A stretch of DNA of 64,000 nt from positions 1,848,501 through 1,912,500 of the forward strand of contig BRXU01000019.1 of assembly GCA_030267565.1 (NCBI GenBank), read 5' to 3'. Source of the stretch: Pleodorina starrii (Eukaryota; Chlorophyta; Chlorophyceae; Chlamydomonadales; Volvocaceae). The notes under the pieces are model-generated. The model was given only the letters and a program-made list of their open reading frames with translations. It ran no database searches and had not been told where the DNA came from. The translations under genes were made by a program, and so were the position numbers. How positions within the stretch are numbered: position 1 is the first letter of the stretch; each line of letters begins with the position of its first letter. Shown here in pieces: positions 24,001 through 34,135 of this stretch.

Positions 24001-24560
24001 TCCTTGATGTGCTCCTCCTTCACGCGGTTACCGCCTCCGCCCTCATCAGGCACTGTTAAGAAGCGGCTCGACTCCGGCATAAGCTTCACTAAAATCCTGA
24101 CAAGCTGCCGCATTTCATCCATGGGCCCGCGGCGAGCGGCCTTGGAGTTCCTGTGCTCCGCTTTGCAGACGGACGGATGCCGGGCAGGGCCCGCAGTCAA
24201 CATCGCTGTTCCGGCGTCCAGCATGAAGCCGTGATTAGGAAACATTTGCATAGCTCCAGGTGGCAGCCGGCCCAGCAGAGGCGCCGTTTGAATGGGCAGC
24301 GATGGCAGTGAAGGCCCCGGAATAACCAGCTCCGGAGGCGCTGGCAGCTGCAAGCCAACAGTAGCCCCCATGTTGTCAAACTGAGAATCCGACAGAAACT
24401 GTGCCGTCTGGCTCAGACCCTGCTGCGAGCCGGGCTCATGCTGTGGTGCTGGCTGCGAAGACACCCGAGCAGGTTGCGAACCCGCGACATCGGGAGGAGA
24501 GAGGACTGGCAAGCTGAGAGGTAACAGGGTATGGGCTAGGTCTTGATCCTCTGATGACAT
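18565..24560 (-). CDS. Gln-rich protein of about 1,203 residues, possible transcription regulator
   Basis: Eight exons join in phase (high to low): 24560-23900, 23806-23693, 23032-22749, 22422-21627, 21343-20843, 20507-20170, 19783-19684, 19382-18565. The first 350 residues look folded: a Ser/Pro-rich start, then helices (MDEMRQLVRILVKLMP, HIKDYLSKVLGR, GLVNGWAAYISELFTWARG, SWETLNEELEKLR) running across two introns. A basic patch ASKRRRKPGS sits before another helical block (SELELWHMILKFAQES, DMVVRIVTNFVPG). The rest is Gln/Pro/Ala-rich with poly-Gln runs and a QPSQQ repeat. Such composition is common in transcriptional co-regulators, and the basic patch could be a nuclear signal, but no known DNA-binding domain was recognised. 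The third intron (about 22423-22748) is the least certain join; a 22748 donor and a 22422 acceptor keep phase. Skipping any exon in 19784-20169 is also an assumption. Confidence 0.75.
19030..19150 (-). repeat. 15-bp tandem repeat coding QPSQQ units
   Basis: In the last exon of the Gln-rich gene a near-perfect 15-bp unit (plus strand GGGATGGCTGCTGTT) is repeated about six to seven times and codes repeated QPSQQ. It is a minisatellite in coding sequence, likely variable in length. Confidence 0.85.
19444..19493 (+). repeat. Possible dispersed intron repeat copy in the Gln-rich gene
   Basis: AAAGAAGACACCGCAGCGGG followed by GCTATGAAAGGCGACGTGACGG lies in the last intron of the Gln-rich gene. Its left 20 bp match the family; the rest is diverged. 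Confidence 0.45.
23047..23100. repeat. Three perfect 18-bp tandem copies just upstream of an exon
   Basis: The unit GGATTCCACGTTTCATGG occurs three times in a row. In the gene model it lies inside the second intron of the Gln-rich gene, starting 14 bp before the acceptor at 23033, so it covers the branch-point region. Confidence 0.9.
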
Positions 24561-24852
24561 GGCTCAGGGGCCAAAGCTTTCTGAAACCCCCTAAGGGCAT
24601 AAAGTTGGAACCTTGCCCTAACCGGTTCAAAGTGCAAGTGGCGCAATATGAGGTATTGTAACTTCTCCGTTTTGTAATTAATTAAGCCGACGTCCGCCAA
24701 AATTAAGCCGAGGTCCAGCTTGATAAACAAAGCACGACTGTCGTGCGGGTCGTGATGGCCGCACAGCAGGCATCTCGCGAGTCAACTAAGGTCTGCCCTT
24801 TACTACACCTAAAGTTATCCTCCTGATACCAATACATATCACCTCACGTACT
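24561..24852. other. Short spacer between the OPR gene and the downstream Gln-rich gene
   Basis: These 292 bases must hold the OPR 3' UTR and the Gln-rich gene's promoter, both on the minus strand. The stretch is AT-richer than its flanks (24600-24850). No minus-strand TGTAA was found in it, so the OPR poly(A) site is unresolved. Confidence 0.5.
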
Positions 24853-27800
24853 TTAAACCGGCACCAACTTGTCCCAGCTGTCCAGCAGCTTCGGCGTAAG
24901 CGGCCCCGACACCGGCAATCGCTCCGCCACAGCCGTGAAAATCGCGTCCAGCACGCTCCGATTGGCGCGGCTGGGCGTCGCGCGCCGCATCCCCGCCAGG
25001 CAAATCAGCACGCGCGCCACCCCCGCGGCCGTTGCGCCCCCGACCACCGCCCCCGCGCCCGCCTCCAGCCCTAGACTTCGCGCCAGCAGCCCCAGCAGCG
25101 CAGTCAAGTGGCTCTGCTTGACCGGCACATCCAGCGCGCTGATCGCCGCCAGACCATCCACCAGCGGTGCCACGTCATCGCCCAGCAGCACCAGCTCGTC
25201 CAAGCTCCCCCAGAAACCCTCCAGCACCGGCGCCAGCCACTCAGCGGACGGCTGCACCTCCAGGGAGGCCAGCGCGGCGAGCAGGCGGGCGCGCAGCGCT
25301 GCGGGCAGCTCCCCCTGCCTGTTGTTGATGTTTCGGTGTGTGTGGGGGGGGGGAGAGGCGCAATAAGACGAAACCGTGGCGAGGTAAAGGGTGGGGGTGG
25401 GGGTGGAGTTATAACTGTCCGACTAGGGTTGGGCAAGAGGACAGCCCCATTATAAAACGTCCACCCCCACCTCCACCTCCACCCCCACCCTCACCTCCAG
25501 TCCTCCACGCCCACCCCCACTCCCACCTCCAACGCAACGCACCTGTGGTGGAGAGCCGCCAGTGCCTCGTCCAGCCACCCGTCCGTCGGTCTCACCCTCA
25601 GGTCAGCCAGGCACACCAGCAGCGCAGCCAGGCTCACGGCCGGGAGGGGCGGACGCGGGGGGAGGGCGGTGCCGGGAGGGGCGGAGGCGGAGGCAGTGGA
25701 GGCGCGGGTCGCCGCCAGCAGCGCCGCCGCCCACTCGCGCCCCGGCCGGTGGCCCAGGCGCTGCAGGGCCAGGGCCAGGGCAACCGCCTCCTGCCAAATG
25801 GGGAGAAGGGGGGAAGGCCGCACGGGCCCCGGGGGCACAGGGCATGGGGGGGACAGTTCGTCAGTCAGCGAGTCAGGCCCCCAACGCAGGTCGTGCCCAG
25901 AGGAAACCGACATGCGGCTCCCTCCCTCCCTTCCCTTCCCTTCCCTTCCCTCCCAGCCCTCCCTTTTTTCCAGTAGCCCGTGAAAGCATCCCCCTCCCCC
26001 CACTGCCTCTGCCTCCCTCACCTCGGGCTGGCAGTCCCGCATCAGCCGCATGCTGGCTCCCTCCGCTGCGGCCAGCCAGCCGGCAGCCGGGGCCAGATCC
26101 AGAGATAGCACCACCACCAGCAGCTGCAGCACCTCACCCAGCTCCAGGGGCGGCTCGGAGGACCCGCCTACACTGCCGCCACCGCCGCCACCGCTGGCAC
26201 CAACGCCGCCATTGCCGCCCTGCGGCCCCGCGGCTGCTGCTGCGGTGCTGCCGTCCGTCTCGCTGACTGCACTGCCGCCGCCCTGCGGCGCCGCCGCCTC
26301 CGGCGCGGCGCCGTCCAGGAACGCGGCGCGACTGGCCCGCAGGAACGCCTCGCCCCACTCCGCCGGCGGCGGCACTCGCCACGCCACCGCCGCTTGGCCC
26401 GCCTGCAACAGCACCGCCCGCCGCCGCCACGACCAGCCCTCCGCCCCTCCGCCCTCGCCTCCTCTTTCGCCCCTGCCTCCTCTTTCCCCCCTGCCTCCTT
26501 GGCCGCCTCCTCCTCCTCCTCCGCAGCCAAGCAGCATGGCGCTCGCCTGGCTCATCAGCAGCACCGGCACCCACTCCGCCGGCGGCGCCACAGCCACGCA
26601 GCCCCCTTCCCCCCGCCGCACATGCATCTCCTGGCGCCCTCCCTCCTGCCCCTGCTCCTGCCCCTGCTCCTGCCCCTGCTCCTGCCCCTGACTCTGCTCC
26701 CGCACGCCTCCTTCCCCCTGCTGACCCTGGCCCTGACCCTGGCCCGGGTCCCCCACGCGCGGCCCTGCAGCCGACTCGCCGTCGCCGTCGTCGCCGTCAG
26801 GTGGCGCTGCCAGCGCCGCAGCGACCCGCGCTCCCCCCAGCAGCTCCACGCAACGGGCCGCCAGGTGGCCCGTCCAGGGCGACACGCCCTCGGGCAGCGC
26901 AGGCGGCGGCCAGGCTGCTGCTGCTGCTGCTACGGCGGCGGCTGCGGCTGCGGGGGGTCGGAGCGCCCCCCAGGTCAGATACCGTTGAAGACGCGGCAGG
27001 GAGTCGGGGCCGGTGGCGGCTTCTCCGTCGAAGAGGGGCTCCGACAGGTCGGCGAGGGCGTCCTCCAGCGCTGCGGCGGGTGCTACGAGGGCGGGGTCCA
27101 GGAAGGGCACCTCCTCCGTCCAGTAGCGCCAGAAGGGCCCGATGGCCGGGTCGGCGATGCGCTGCGTGAACTCCTCCTTGAGGCGCTCCACCATGCGGAG
27201 GTCGGCGCGGCGGGACTGGGTGGGGTGGGAGTGGGAGTGGGAGTGGGAGTGGGAGTGGGAGTGGGAGTGGGAGTGGGAGTGGGAGTGGGAGTGGGAGTGG
27301 GAGTGGGAGTGGGAGTGGGAGTGGGAGTGGGAGTGGGAGTGGGAGTGGGAGTGGGAGTGGGAGTGGGAGTGGGAGTGGGAGTGGGAGTGGGAGTGGGAGT
27401 GGGAGTGGGAGTGGGAGTGGGAGTGGGAGTGGGAGTGGGAGTGGGAGTGGGAGTGGGAGTGGGAGTGGGAGTGGGAGTGGGAGTGGGAGTGGGAGTGGGA
27501 GTGGGAGTGGGAGTGGGAGTGGGAGTGGGAGTGGGAGTGGGAGTGGGAGTGGGAGTGGGAGTGGGAGTGGGAGTGGGAGTGGGAGTGGGAGTGGGAGTGG
27601 GAGTGGGAGTGGGAGTGGGAGTGGGAGTGGGAGTGGGGGGGGGGCTTATAGCGCTTTTCTCTCACACAGACAGACAAGGGGGAAAAGGGGGGTCGATCGT
27701 GGCTTCGTGGCGGTGCGGGTGTCGCGAGTGTTGGCAAGCAGTGTGGACCGCAGTGCAGACAGACCTGTAACCCTCCCACACACCCTCCCACCCTCCCACA

Positions 27801-30800
27801 CACCCTTTCGCCTTTATATGTCAGCTTGCCCGGCTGCTCTTCTTTATCACCGCCCCCCCCAATCCCCGCTTCCCCATCCCCACACCCCACCCGTCCGGGC
27901 TGTGTGTCTGCGTTGGTCTCGTGCTGTCGTGTGCCGGTCTGTCTGGGGTTGGTCGGCGGCGACGCGGCCGCGCGCTCGTTTTGCTTCTGCCGGAGATATC
28001 AGGTAATCCTCAGGTAATATCCCAGGTAACTACGTTGCGTTCCCTCGTCCCGGGCCGTTTTAATTACCCCACCCGCCTACTCCACCCACCCACCTGCCGA
28101 GCCACCGCCTCCGCCGCCAGCGCCGCCTCCGCAGACAACGCCAACGCACTGGCCTCCCAGAACGACATCAGGAACAGCTCAACGGCCGGAACCGCGTTCA
28201 GATCCAACAGATCCTCCAATTCAGATTCCAGTTCCGGATCCACCTCCACCTCCACCCCCACCTCCACCTCGCCATCGGCGCCCGCGCCCGGGGCCGCCGC
28301 TGCGCCGCCTTCACCCCCTCCCGCCTGCCCCGGCTCCGAAACCAAACCCCTGCCCTCCTCCAGCAGCAGCACTCCCTCCAGCAGGTCCCCCAGCTCCTGC
28401 ACGTCGCACTCGTGCAGCGCCTGCGCCGCCGCCAGCTGCAGCTCAGCGACCCATGGGTCTTCCGGCTGGTAGCCCAGCCCCGCCAGCCCGCACGCCAGCC
28501 GCGACAGCTGCGGGCCGCTGAAGCGGTGCAGCCCCGCAGTGATGCAGCCCTGCAGCAGCGCGGCGACGAAGTCGGGCCCTGCGGTCGGTGAGGCGAGGCG
28601 AGCGGCCCGTGGGTCAATGAGTCGGCGGAAGGGGCGGGGTGTGTGTGCGACATGCGGGCGCCAGGCGTACAGCCGGGCCCCTCCCGTTGGTCGCATGTTG
28701 GTCGCACGCCCCGCCCGAATGCACACCCTCGCCTTGCCCGCAACTCACGAAGGAAGGCGAATGACCATTATGAGCATCAGCCCCGTCGCCTAGCGCACTG
28801 CGCACCAACCCATTCATCCCACACCGCATGCACCGCACGCACCGCACGCACACCGGTTCTTTTTTTACCCTCTCCCCTCCCCTTTTCACACACACGCATG
28901 AGCATGGCAACAACAGTAGCAACAAAACACGCCTATCTATGTACACGCACCTACCGCATGGGCCGCTGCCGCTGCCCCTACCTGGATCGTGTCCCAGCGC
29001 GTTGAACACGTAGGGCATCCCCGCCAGCACCTGCGGCGGCGCCGTCGGCAGCAGCGGCACACTGGCCGCCGCCACCAGATCCAACCAACCCGCCGGCGCC
29101 GCCAGCAGCATTCCACCACCACCAACACCAACACCACCAACACCACCAGCGCTGCTAAGCCTGGTCCAGATCGCCTGAGACCACAACAGCTGCTCCAGCG
29201 CCTGGTCCTTCCGGCTGCCGCCGCCGCCGGAGGCGGCGGCGGCGGCGGCGGCGCGGGTCATTCGCTCCGCCGTGGCTGCCATGAGGGCGTCGTGCCACTC
29301 GCGTGTCGGCGTCAGCCACGCCGCCGCCATGGCGTGCGCCAGCGCCGCCAGATCTGTGAGGGCGGTGGCGGGGTTGGTCAGCAGCGGCGCGGAGGCGGCA
29401 CACAGCGCCGCGGCCCAGCCCGGCTCCGGCCGCAGCAGCAGCCGGCCGCAGCCGCCCAGCAGCGCCTGCAGGTCGCCCAGGCGCGCGCCGGCGAAGGCGC
29501 GGGCCTGCAGGTACGACAGCAGCGGCAGGGCGGAGGTACCGAGGATGGCGGCCAGCGACGGGTCGGACGCCAGAGGCACCAGCCGCGGAAGCAGCCGGCA
29601 CAGGTCACTGCAGGACACAGCGTCGGCGGCGGCGGCGGCCGCCGCCGGCGGCGGCGGCGGCGGTAGCTCCTGGAGCGCCGTGCCGAGCCGTTCCAGAAGC
29701 GGCAGTACGGGCAGCATGGCGCGGTCCGGGTCCGCCGCTTTGAGTTCGATGCAGCCGCGCAGCAGCTCCAGCGCCGTGCGCGCGTCGAGCGACGCCAGGC
29801 CGCACGGCGGCGGCGGCGCCGGGGGCGGCGGTGGCGGCGACAGCAGCACCACCGTCAGCGCCTCCATCCACTCATCGCACAGCGGCGCCGCCGCCGCCAG
29901 CCGCGCCGTCGCCGTCACCATGGCCGCCAACTCCGCCGGCGTCAGCCGCGCCGCCGAGGCCGCCAGCGCACGCTGTACGACATGCCAATCCGCGGCGCCC
30001 GGGCCCGTCGCCGCCGCGGCCGAGTCTTCGCCCGCGGCGGCGTCGTGCCGCGCCGCTGCTCCAGGAGAGGCGGTGGCGGCGCCGCCGCCGCCGCGTCCTT
30101 CAGCCGCTGACCCACGGGTCGCATTCTTCACGCTGGATTCCTGGATCTTGTCGTACAGATCCGCGAAGTGCACGAAGGTAGCGACGGTTTGTGAGGGGCT
30201 CAGGGCGGGCCAGACGGGCTGCAGCAGGTCCATAAGCCTCCGCAGCGTCGCCGGCGTCAGCGTCAGCATCGGCGTCGGCGTCGGCGCAGAAGCTGCCCCC
30301 GCACCGGCGGCGCCGCCAGCCCCGGAACCACCGGAACCGCCTTCCGGCCGGGGCAGCAGTGCATGTGCCGCCTGCGACAGCGCCGCCACGACGTCGCAGC
30401 AGCGGCCGGCGCCGAGCCCCGCTATGGCGGCGGGTCCCGGAGCGACCCACGGGTCATCGTCCATGAAGCCCGGCTGCGACCCGGGCGTCCCCAGGTCCAG
30501 CAGCCGAGCCAGACACACGGCCATGACCGCTGCAGCGACCGGGTCCGCGGGCGGCAGCCGCTGCGGCTGCCGGCCCTGCCGATGCCTCGATGACGCTGAC
30601 TGCTGCTGCTGCTGCTGCTGCTGTTGGTGCTGGTAGTGCTCCGCGCGGCGCTCGTCGGCGCGAGCCTGTCGGCGCGCCGCGGCGCACAGCAGGTCGACCA
30701 GCGCCTCCGGGCGCAGGGACTGTACGGCACCCCGCAGCAGCGGCTGTAGCATTGCAGATAGGCCCCGCGACGGCGGCTCCGCTGGCGGCGGCGGCGGCGC

Positions 30801-33800
30801 TTCCAGCAAGGCCAGCAGCACGTCGCGCGCCGCCGGCTCCGCGAACAGGTCGCTCGTCCAGGGGTGCTGTACGGCAGCCACCAGCTGCAGCAACTGCGCG
30901 CCGCTGAGCCGCCGCACGTCGGCCAGGATCCGTGCCACGACGCGCGCCGCCAGGCCCCGCCCCGCCGCCTCCGCCTCCGCCCCCAGCGCGACCCCTCCCA
31001 CCTGCCGCTGCCGCTGCTGCCGCTGCTGCTGCTTCTGTGCCTCCTCCTGCAGGCGCCGCCGCATCATCGGCAGCCGCGGCGCCAGCTGCTCCTCCAGCGC
31101 AACCACGGCCGCCTCCAGCGGCGGAAGCCAGGCCAGGACATCCGGACCCAATGTGCCCGCTCCGCCGCCGGGCAGCGCAGCGGCGCCGCGGCCGCCCGCT
31201 CTGCCCGCGCCTGCTGCTGCGCTGGTCTCCGGGGCGCCGGAGGCGCCTCCCTCCTCCTGGGATGCCCTCCCGACGGCGCAGCGGAGGACCTCTCCCGGCA
31301 GCTCCAGAACCAGCGCCCCCACCGCCGCCGTGGCCGCCACCGCCGTCGTCGCCGCCGCCGCCGCCTCTGGAGACGGCGGCGGTGGCGCAGTGCTCCGCGC
31401 GCCGCCGGCTGCCGCCAGCGTTGGCGCCAGGGTCGCCAGCGCCGCGACGCAGGCGGAGAGCTGTTGCAGGGAGAGGCCGCCGGCGCGAGTGTGACGCAGC
31501 ACAGCGCGCGCAGCGGGCTCCAGCAGGGGATGGGGCGTGAGGGGCTGCTGCTGCTGATGATGATGCGGCGGCGGCGGCGGGCCGGTGGCCCCGGCGCCTC
31601 CGGCGCCGCGAGCGCACGCGCATTCGTGTTCGTGCAGCGCGGCGGCGGCGGTCAGCGCCGCCGTCAGCTGCGCCGCCGAGCACTCCGCCAGCTGTGGCGC
31701 CAACTGCCGCATCAGCCCCGCCGCCAGCTCCAGCACACGACCCGCGCGCGTATTCGTCGCCGCTGCGCCGCCGCTGCCGCCTCCGGACAGTTGCATGGGG
31801 CCAGGCGCCACCGGCGGCTGCGGCCCTCTCCGCGCGATGGCCTCCGCCTCCGCCTCCGTCGCTGCCGCAGTCGCCGCCGCCGGCATCGTCCCCGTCAGTG
31901 GCAGCAGCAGGCCTGCGTCCACGTACCCGGCCAGCTCTCGGAGGGCCTCCACGCATCCAGCCAGGTCCAGCGCCGCCGCCTTCCCCGCCACCTCCGCCTC
32001 CAGCATCGCCACCCACTCCGCCGGTAGCCTGCTGCTGCTGCTGCGGCTCTCCGCCTCCTCTTGCGCTTCGCCCTGCCCCTGCGCCGGCTGCGCCGGCAGC
32101 GCCGGCGTCGGCAGCGTCTCCAGGGATGCCAGGATGACGGCGCCCTGCGGCGCCGTTAGCAGGAAGATCTGGTTCCGGAGCTCCGACCGGAGCAGCGCCA
32201 GCCACGCCGGCGGCGGCGCGTAGCCGCAGGCCGCGGCGGCGGCGGCGCACAGGCACAGCTCCGGCGGCGACGGCATCGCCAGGCGTGCCGCGCCCAGGAG
32301 GCCGTCCAGCGCCGCCGCCAGCGCGACGTGCGTCAGCGGCGGAGGCTCCGCCGCCGCCGCCGCTGCCGCGGGCGGCACGCCGCCGCCGCCTCTCCGGCCC
32401 CCGGCGCGGCCCTTGCTGTTATGGCCGTCATGGCCGCCGCTGCGGTTGGGGCAGTGGCGGTGCAGCTGCGGCAGCGCCGCCGCCAGCGCCAGCTGCTCCG
32501 GCGGGCTCCACTGCGCCGCCCCTGCCGCCGCCGCTAGGAAGGGCTCCGCCAGCCGCCAAACATCCCCGCTGCTCCCGCCACCATACACCACCCCCCTGTC
32601 GTCGGCCTGCCCCACCTCCGCGCCCCAGCGGCCCAGCAGCTGAAGTGCCGTCACGACGCCGCGCGCGCTCATTCCCGCCGCCAGGCCGCCAGCCGCCGCG
32701 GCCGCCGCCACCGCCTCCAGGCACCTGTGCCGCGCCACGCTGCTGCCGGCGAGGACCGCTCCGCTCCGAAACCCCGCGCTCCAATCGCCTGCCGAGGCTC
32801 CAGCAGCGGCGCCCGTGGAGGCGGCCCACGGGTCGGTCGCCGGCGGCTGCTGACGTGGCGGCGGCGGAAGCAGGCCCCAGAGGTCTCCGCTGGCCGGGGG
32901 CCCCGGCGACCAGGGCTCCAGCTGGGCTGCTGGGGCCGACAGCGGCAGCGGCGGTGGTGGCAGCGGTGTCGGCAGGGCTCCGGAGCCGCGTCTCGCGGCC
33001 TGCAGCTGTAGCAACTGGCTGCAGACCAGCCGCCACAGCACCAGCAGTAGCTCAGGCTCGGTCAGATGCGACACCGGGGCCGGATCGGTCGCCGGTGCAG
33101 CCGGCCCGGCCGCGGCGGCCGCGGCGCCGGCGGCTGCGGCCGCGGCGCCGGCGGCTGCGGCTGCGGCGGCGGCGCCCTGCGCGTGTGGATGCGGTTGCGT
33201 CAGGAAGGCCGTGAGCTGGCGCCATTCCGTGGCGGCGAGGATCTCAGCCTGGCGCCCGCCGCCGAGGTGGCCGTGGCTGGTGGAGCGGGCTGGGCCCTGG
33301 GAGCGGTCGGCCCTTCGCTTGTGCGGGAATGTGGGGCTGCTGTCCCAGGGTGGCGGTCCGGGGGCGGGGGGCCGGCGAGGCGGCCGGCCGGTGCTGTGGC
33401 CGCCGCCGGCAAGGGTGTCGCGCTGCCGTCGCGCATCGCCTGTCCGCGCCTCCCGGTCGCGTTTACTGGTTCCGAAACCCTGGGACACGGCGTGAGGGGA
33501 GGGGAAGGGGAGGGAGTTGATGTGAGGGGGTGGCGGCGGAGGGCGAGTGCATGGAGGGTGCTGTGAGCGCATGAACCACGGGACGGTCGGGCAGCCAGGC
33601 GTGAACCCGGGCGCCACGCTTCTCCCAGTGACAACCCAAAACGAACTCGGTCGCTTACTGCGCTGGGGTGTAGTAGGACACAGCAGAGATTTGATGAAGC
33701 TGTTGCCGGAGCTTACCTGCCCAGCGCCGTACCCGCCGGCACCCCGGGTCCCTCCGAGCTCATCAACAAGTGCCCCAGCACGAGCGGTCGGGTTGTGGTG

Positions 33801-33935
33801 ACATGAATTGCGGCCCCTAAAATCTGCACTCTTTCGGCAGGGTGACTTTGAGATGAATGTCCCCGCAAAGTGGCGAGAACTGGGTAAACCTTTCATGTGA
33901 TGAAATCGCCAATTTGAAACATGTTTCGCGAGCAT
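24853..33935 (-). CDS. Giant OPR-like (octotricopeptide) repeat protein, probably organellar
   Basis: Algal OPR proteins bind specific chloroplast or mitochondrial RNAs and control their stability or translation. Six exons join in phase (high to low): 33935-33717, 33479-28982, 28578-28094, 27215-26022, 25790-25543, 25318-24853; about 2,369 residues. Repeats of roughly 38 residues begin with a PPPEWL-like motif and end with a helix. Good examples are [17 protein letters not shown] with [13 protein letters not shown] (around 28990-29100), [12 protein letters not shown] with [11 protein letters not shown] (across the exon 2/3 join), [40 protein letters not shown] and [14 protein letters not shown] count about 15, many degenerate and separated by Ala/Gly/Pro-rich spacers. 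The N terminus [16 protein letters not shown] is basic and Ser-rich like a targeting presequence. No RAP domain is visible. The RNA target is unknown. Exon 2 is unusually long at 4.5 kb. Confidence 0.8.
27222..27640. repeat. (GGGAGT)n hexamer array, about 68 units, at a 3' splice site
   Basis: An almost perfect GGGAGT array fills about 410 bp. On the transcribed (minus) strand it reads (CACTCC)n and forms the polypyrimidine tract right before the exon starting at 27215. Long EWEWEW and GVGVGV frames across it are artefacts. Confidence 0.97.
27780..28040 (+). mobile_element. Truncated 3' tail of a retroelement in an OPR intron
   Basis: The segment resembles 47660-47790 in order and sequence. 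Shared blocks include TCCGGGC, GTGCTGTCG, GGGTTGGTC and GGCGGCGACGCGG, followed in both by short GGTAA-containing repeats (here CAGGTAA three times). It sits in the OPR intron between exons 28094 and 27215, antisense to the gene. No coding sequence remains. Confidence 0.45.
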
Positions 33936-34135
33936 GAAGAAAATTCCGAGACGATCCAATTGGACCGCCGCGAAACCGGGACCGATAGACTAAAATACGA
34001 CACCGTACAAGATTGGAGGTTTCTAACTCATTTCGTGTCACGCGACAGGTAACGTGGTTGCAGGTGGGGCGGTCACATATAGTGGCTTTAGCGAACTGAG
34101 AGTCTCATTCTGGCCAGTCACTGCACTGAATAACC
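33936..34135. promoter_or_regulatory. Shared divergent promoter of the OPR gene and CSP41a
   Basis: Only 200 bp separate the two start codons. A weak ATATA lies at 34077-34081 before the CSP41a ATG. The spacer is less GC-rich than the coding DNA on both sides. Co-regulation is inference. Confidence 0.5.

Noticed and set aside
26394..27770. Open frames of 169-458 codons with EWEWEW, GVGVGV or SHSHSH repeats
   Set aside because: They are translations of the GGGAGT microsatellite in both strands and cross confirmed OPR exon boundaries.
30864..32027. Plus-strand frames of 200-450 codons opposite the OPR exon
   Set aside because: GC-rich shadow frames (Arg/Ala/Pro-rich) of a well-supported coding exon on the other strand.
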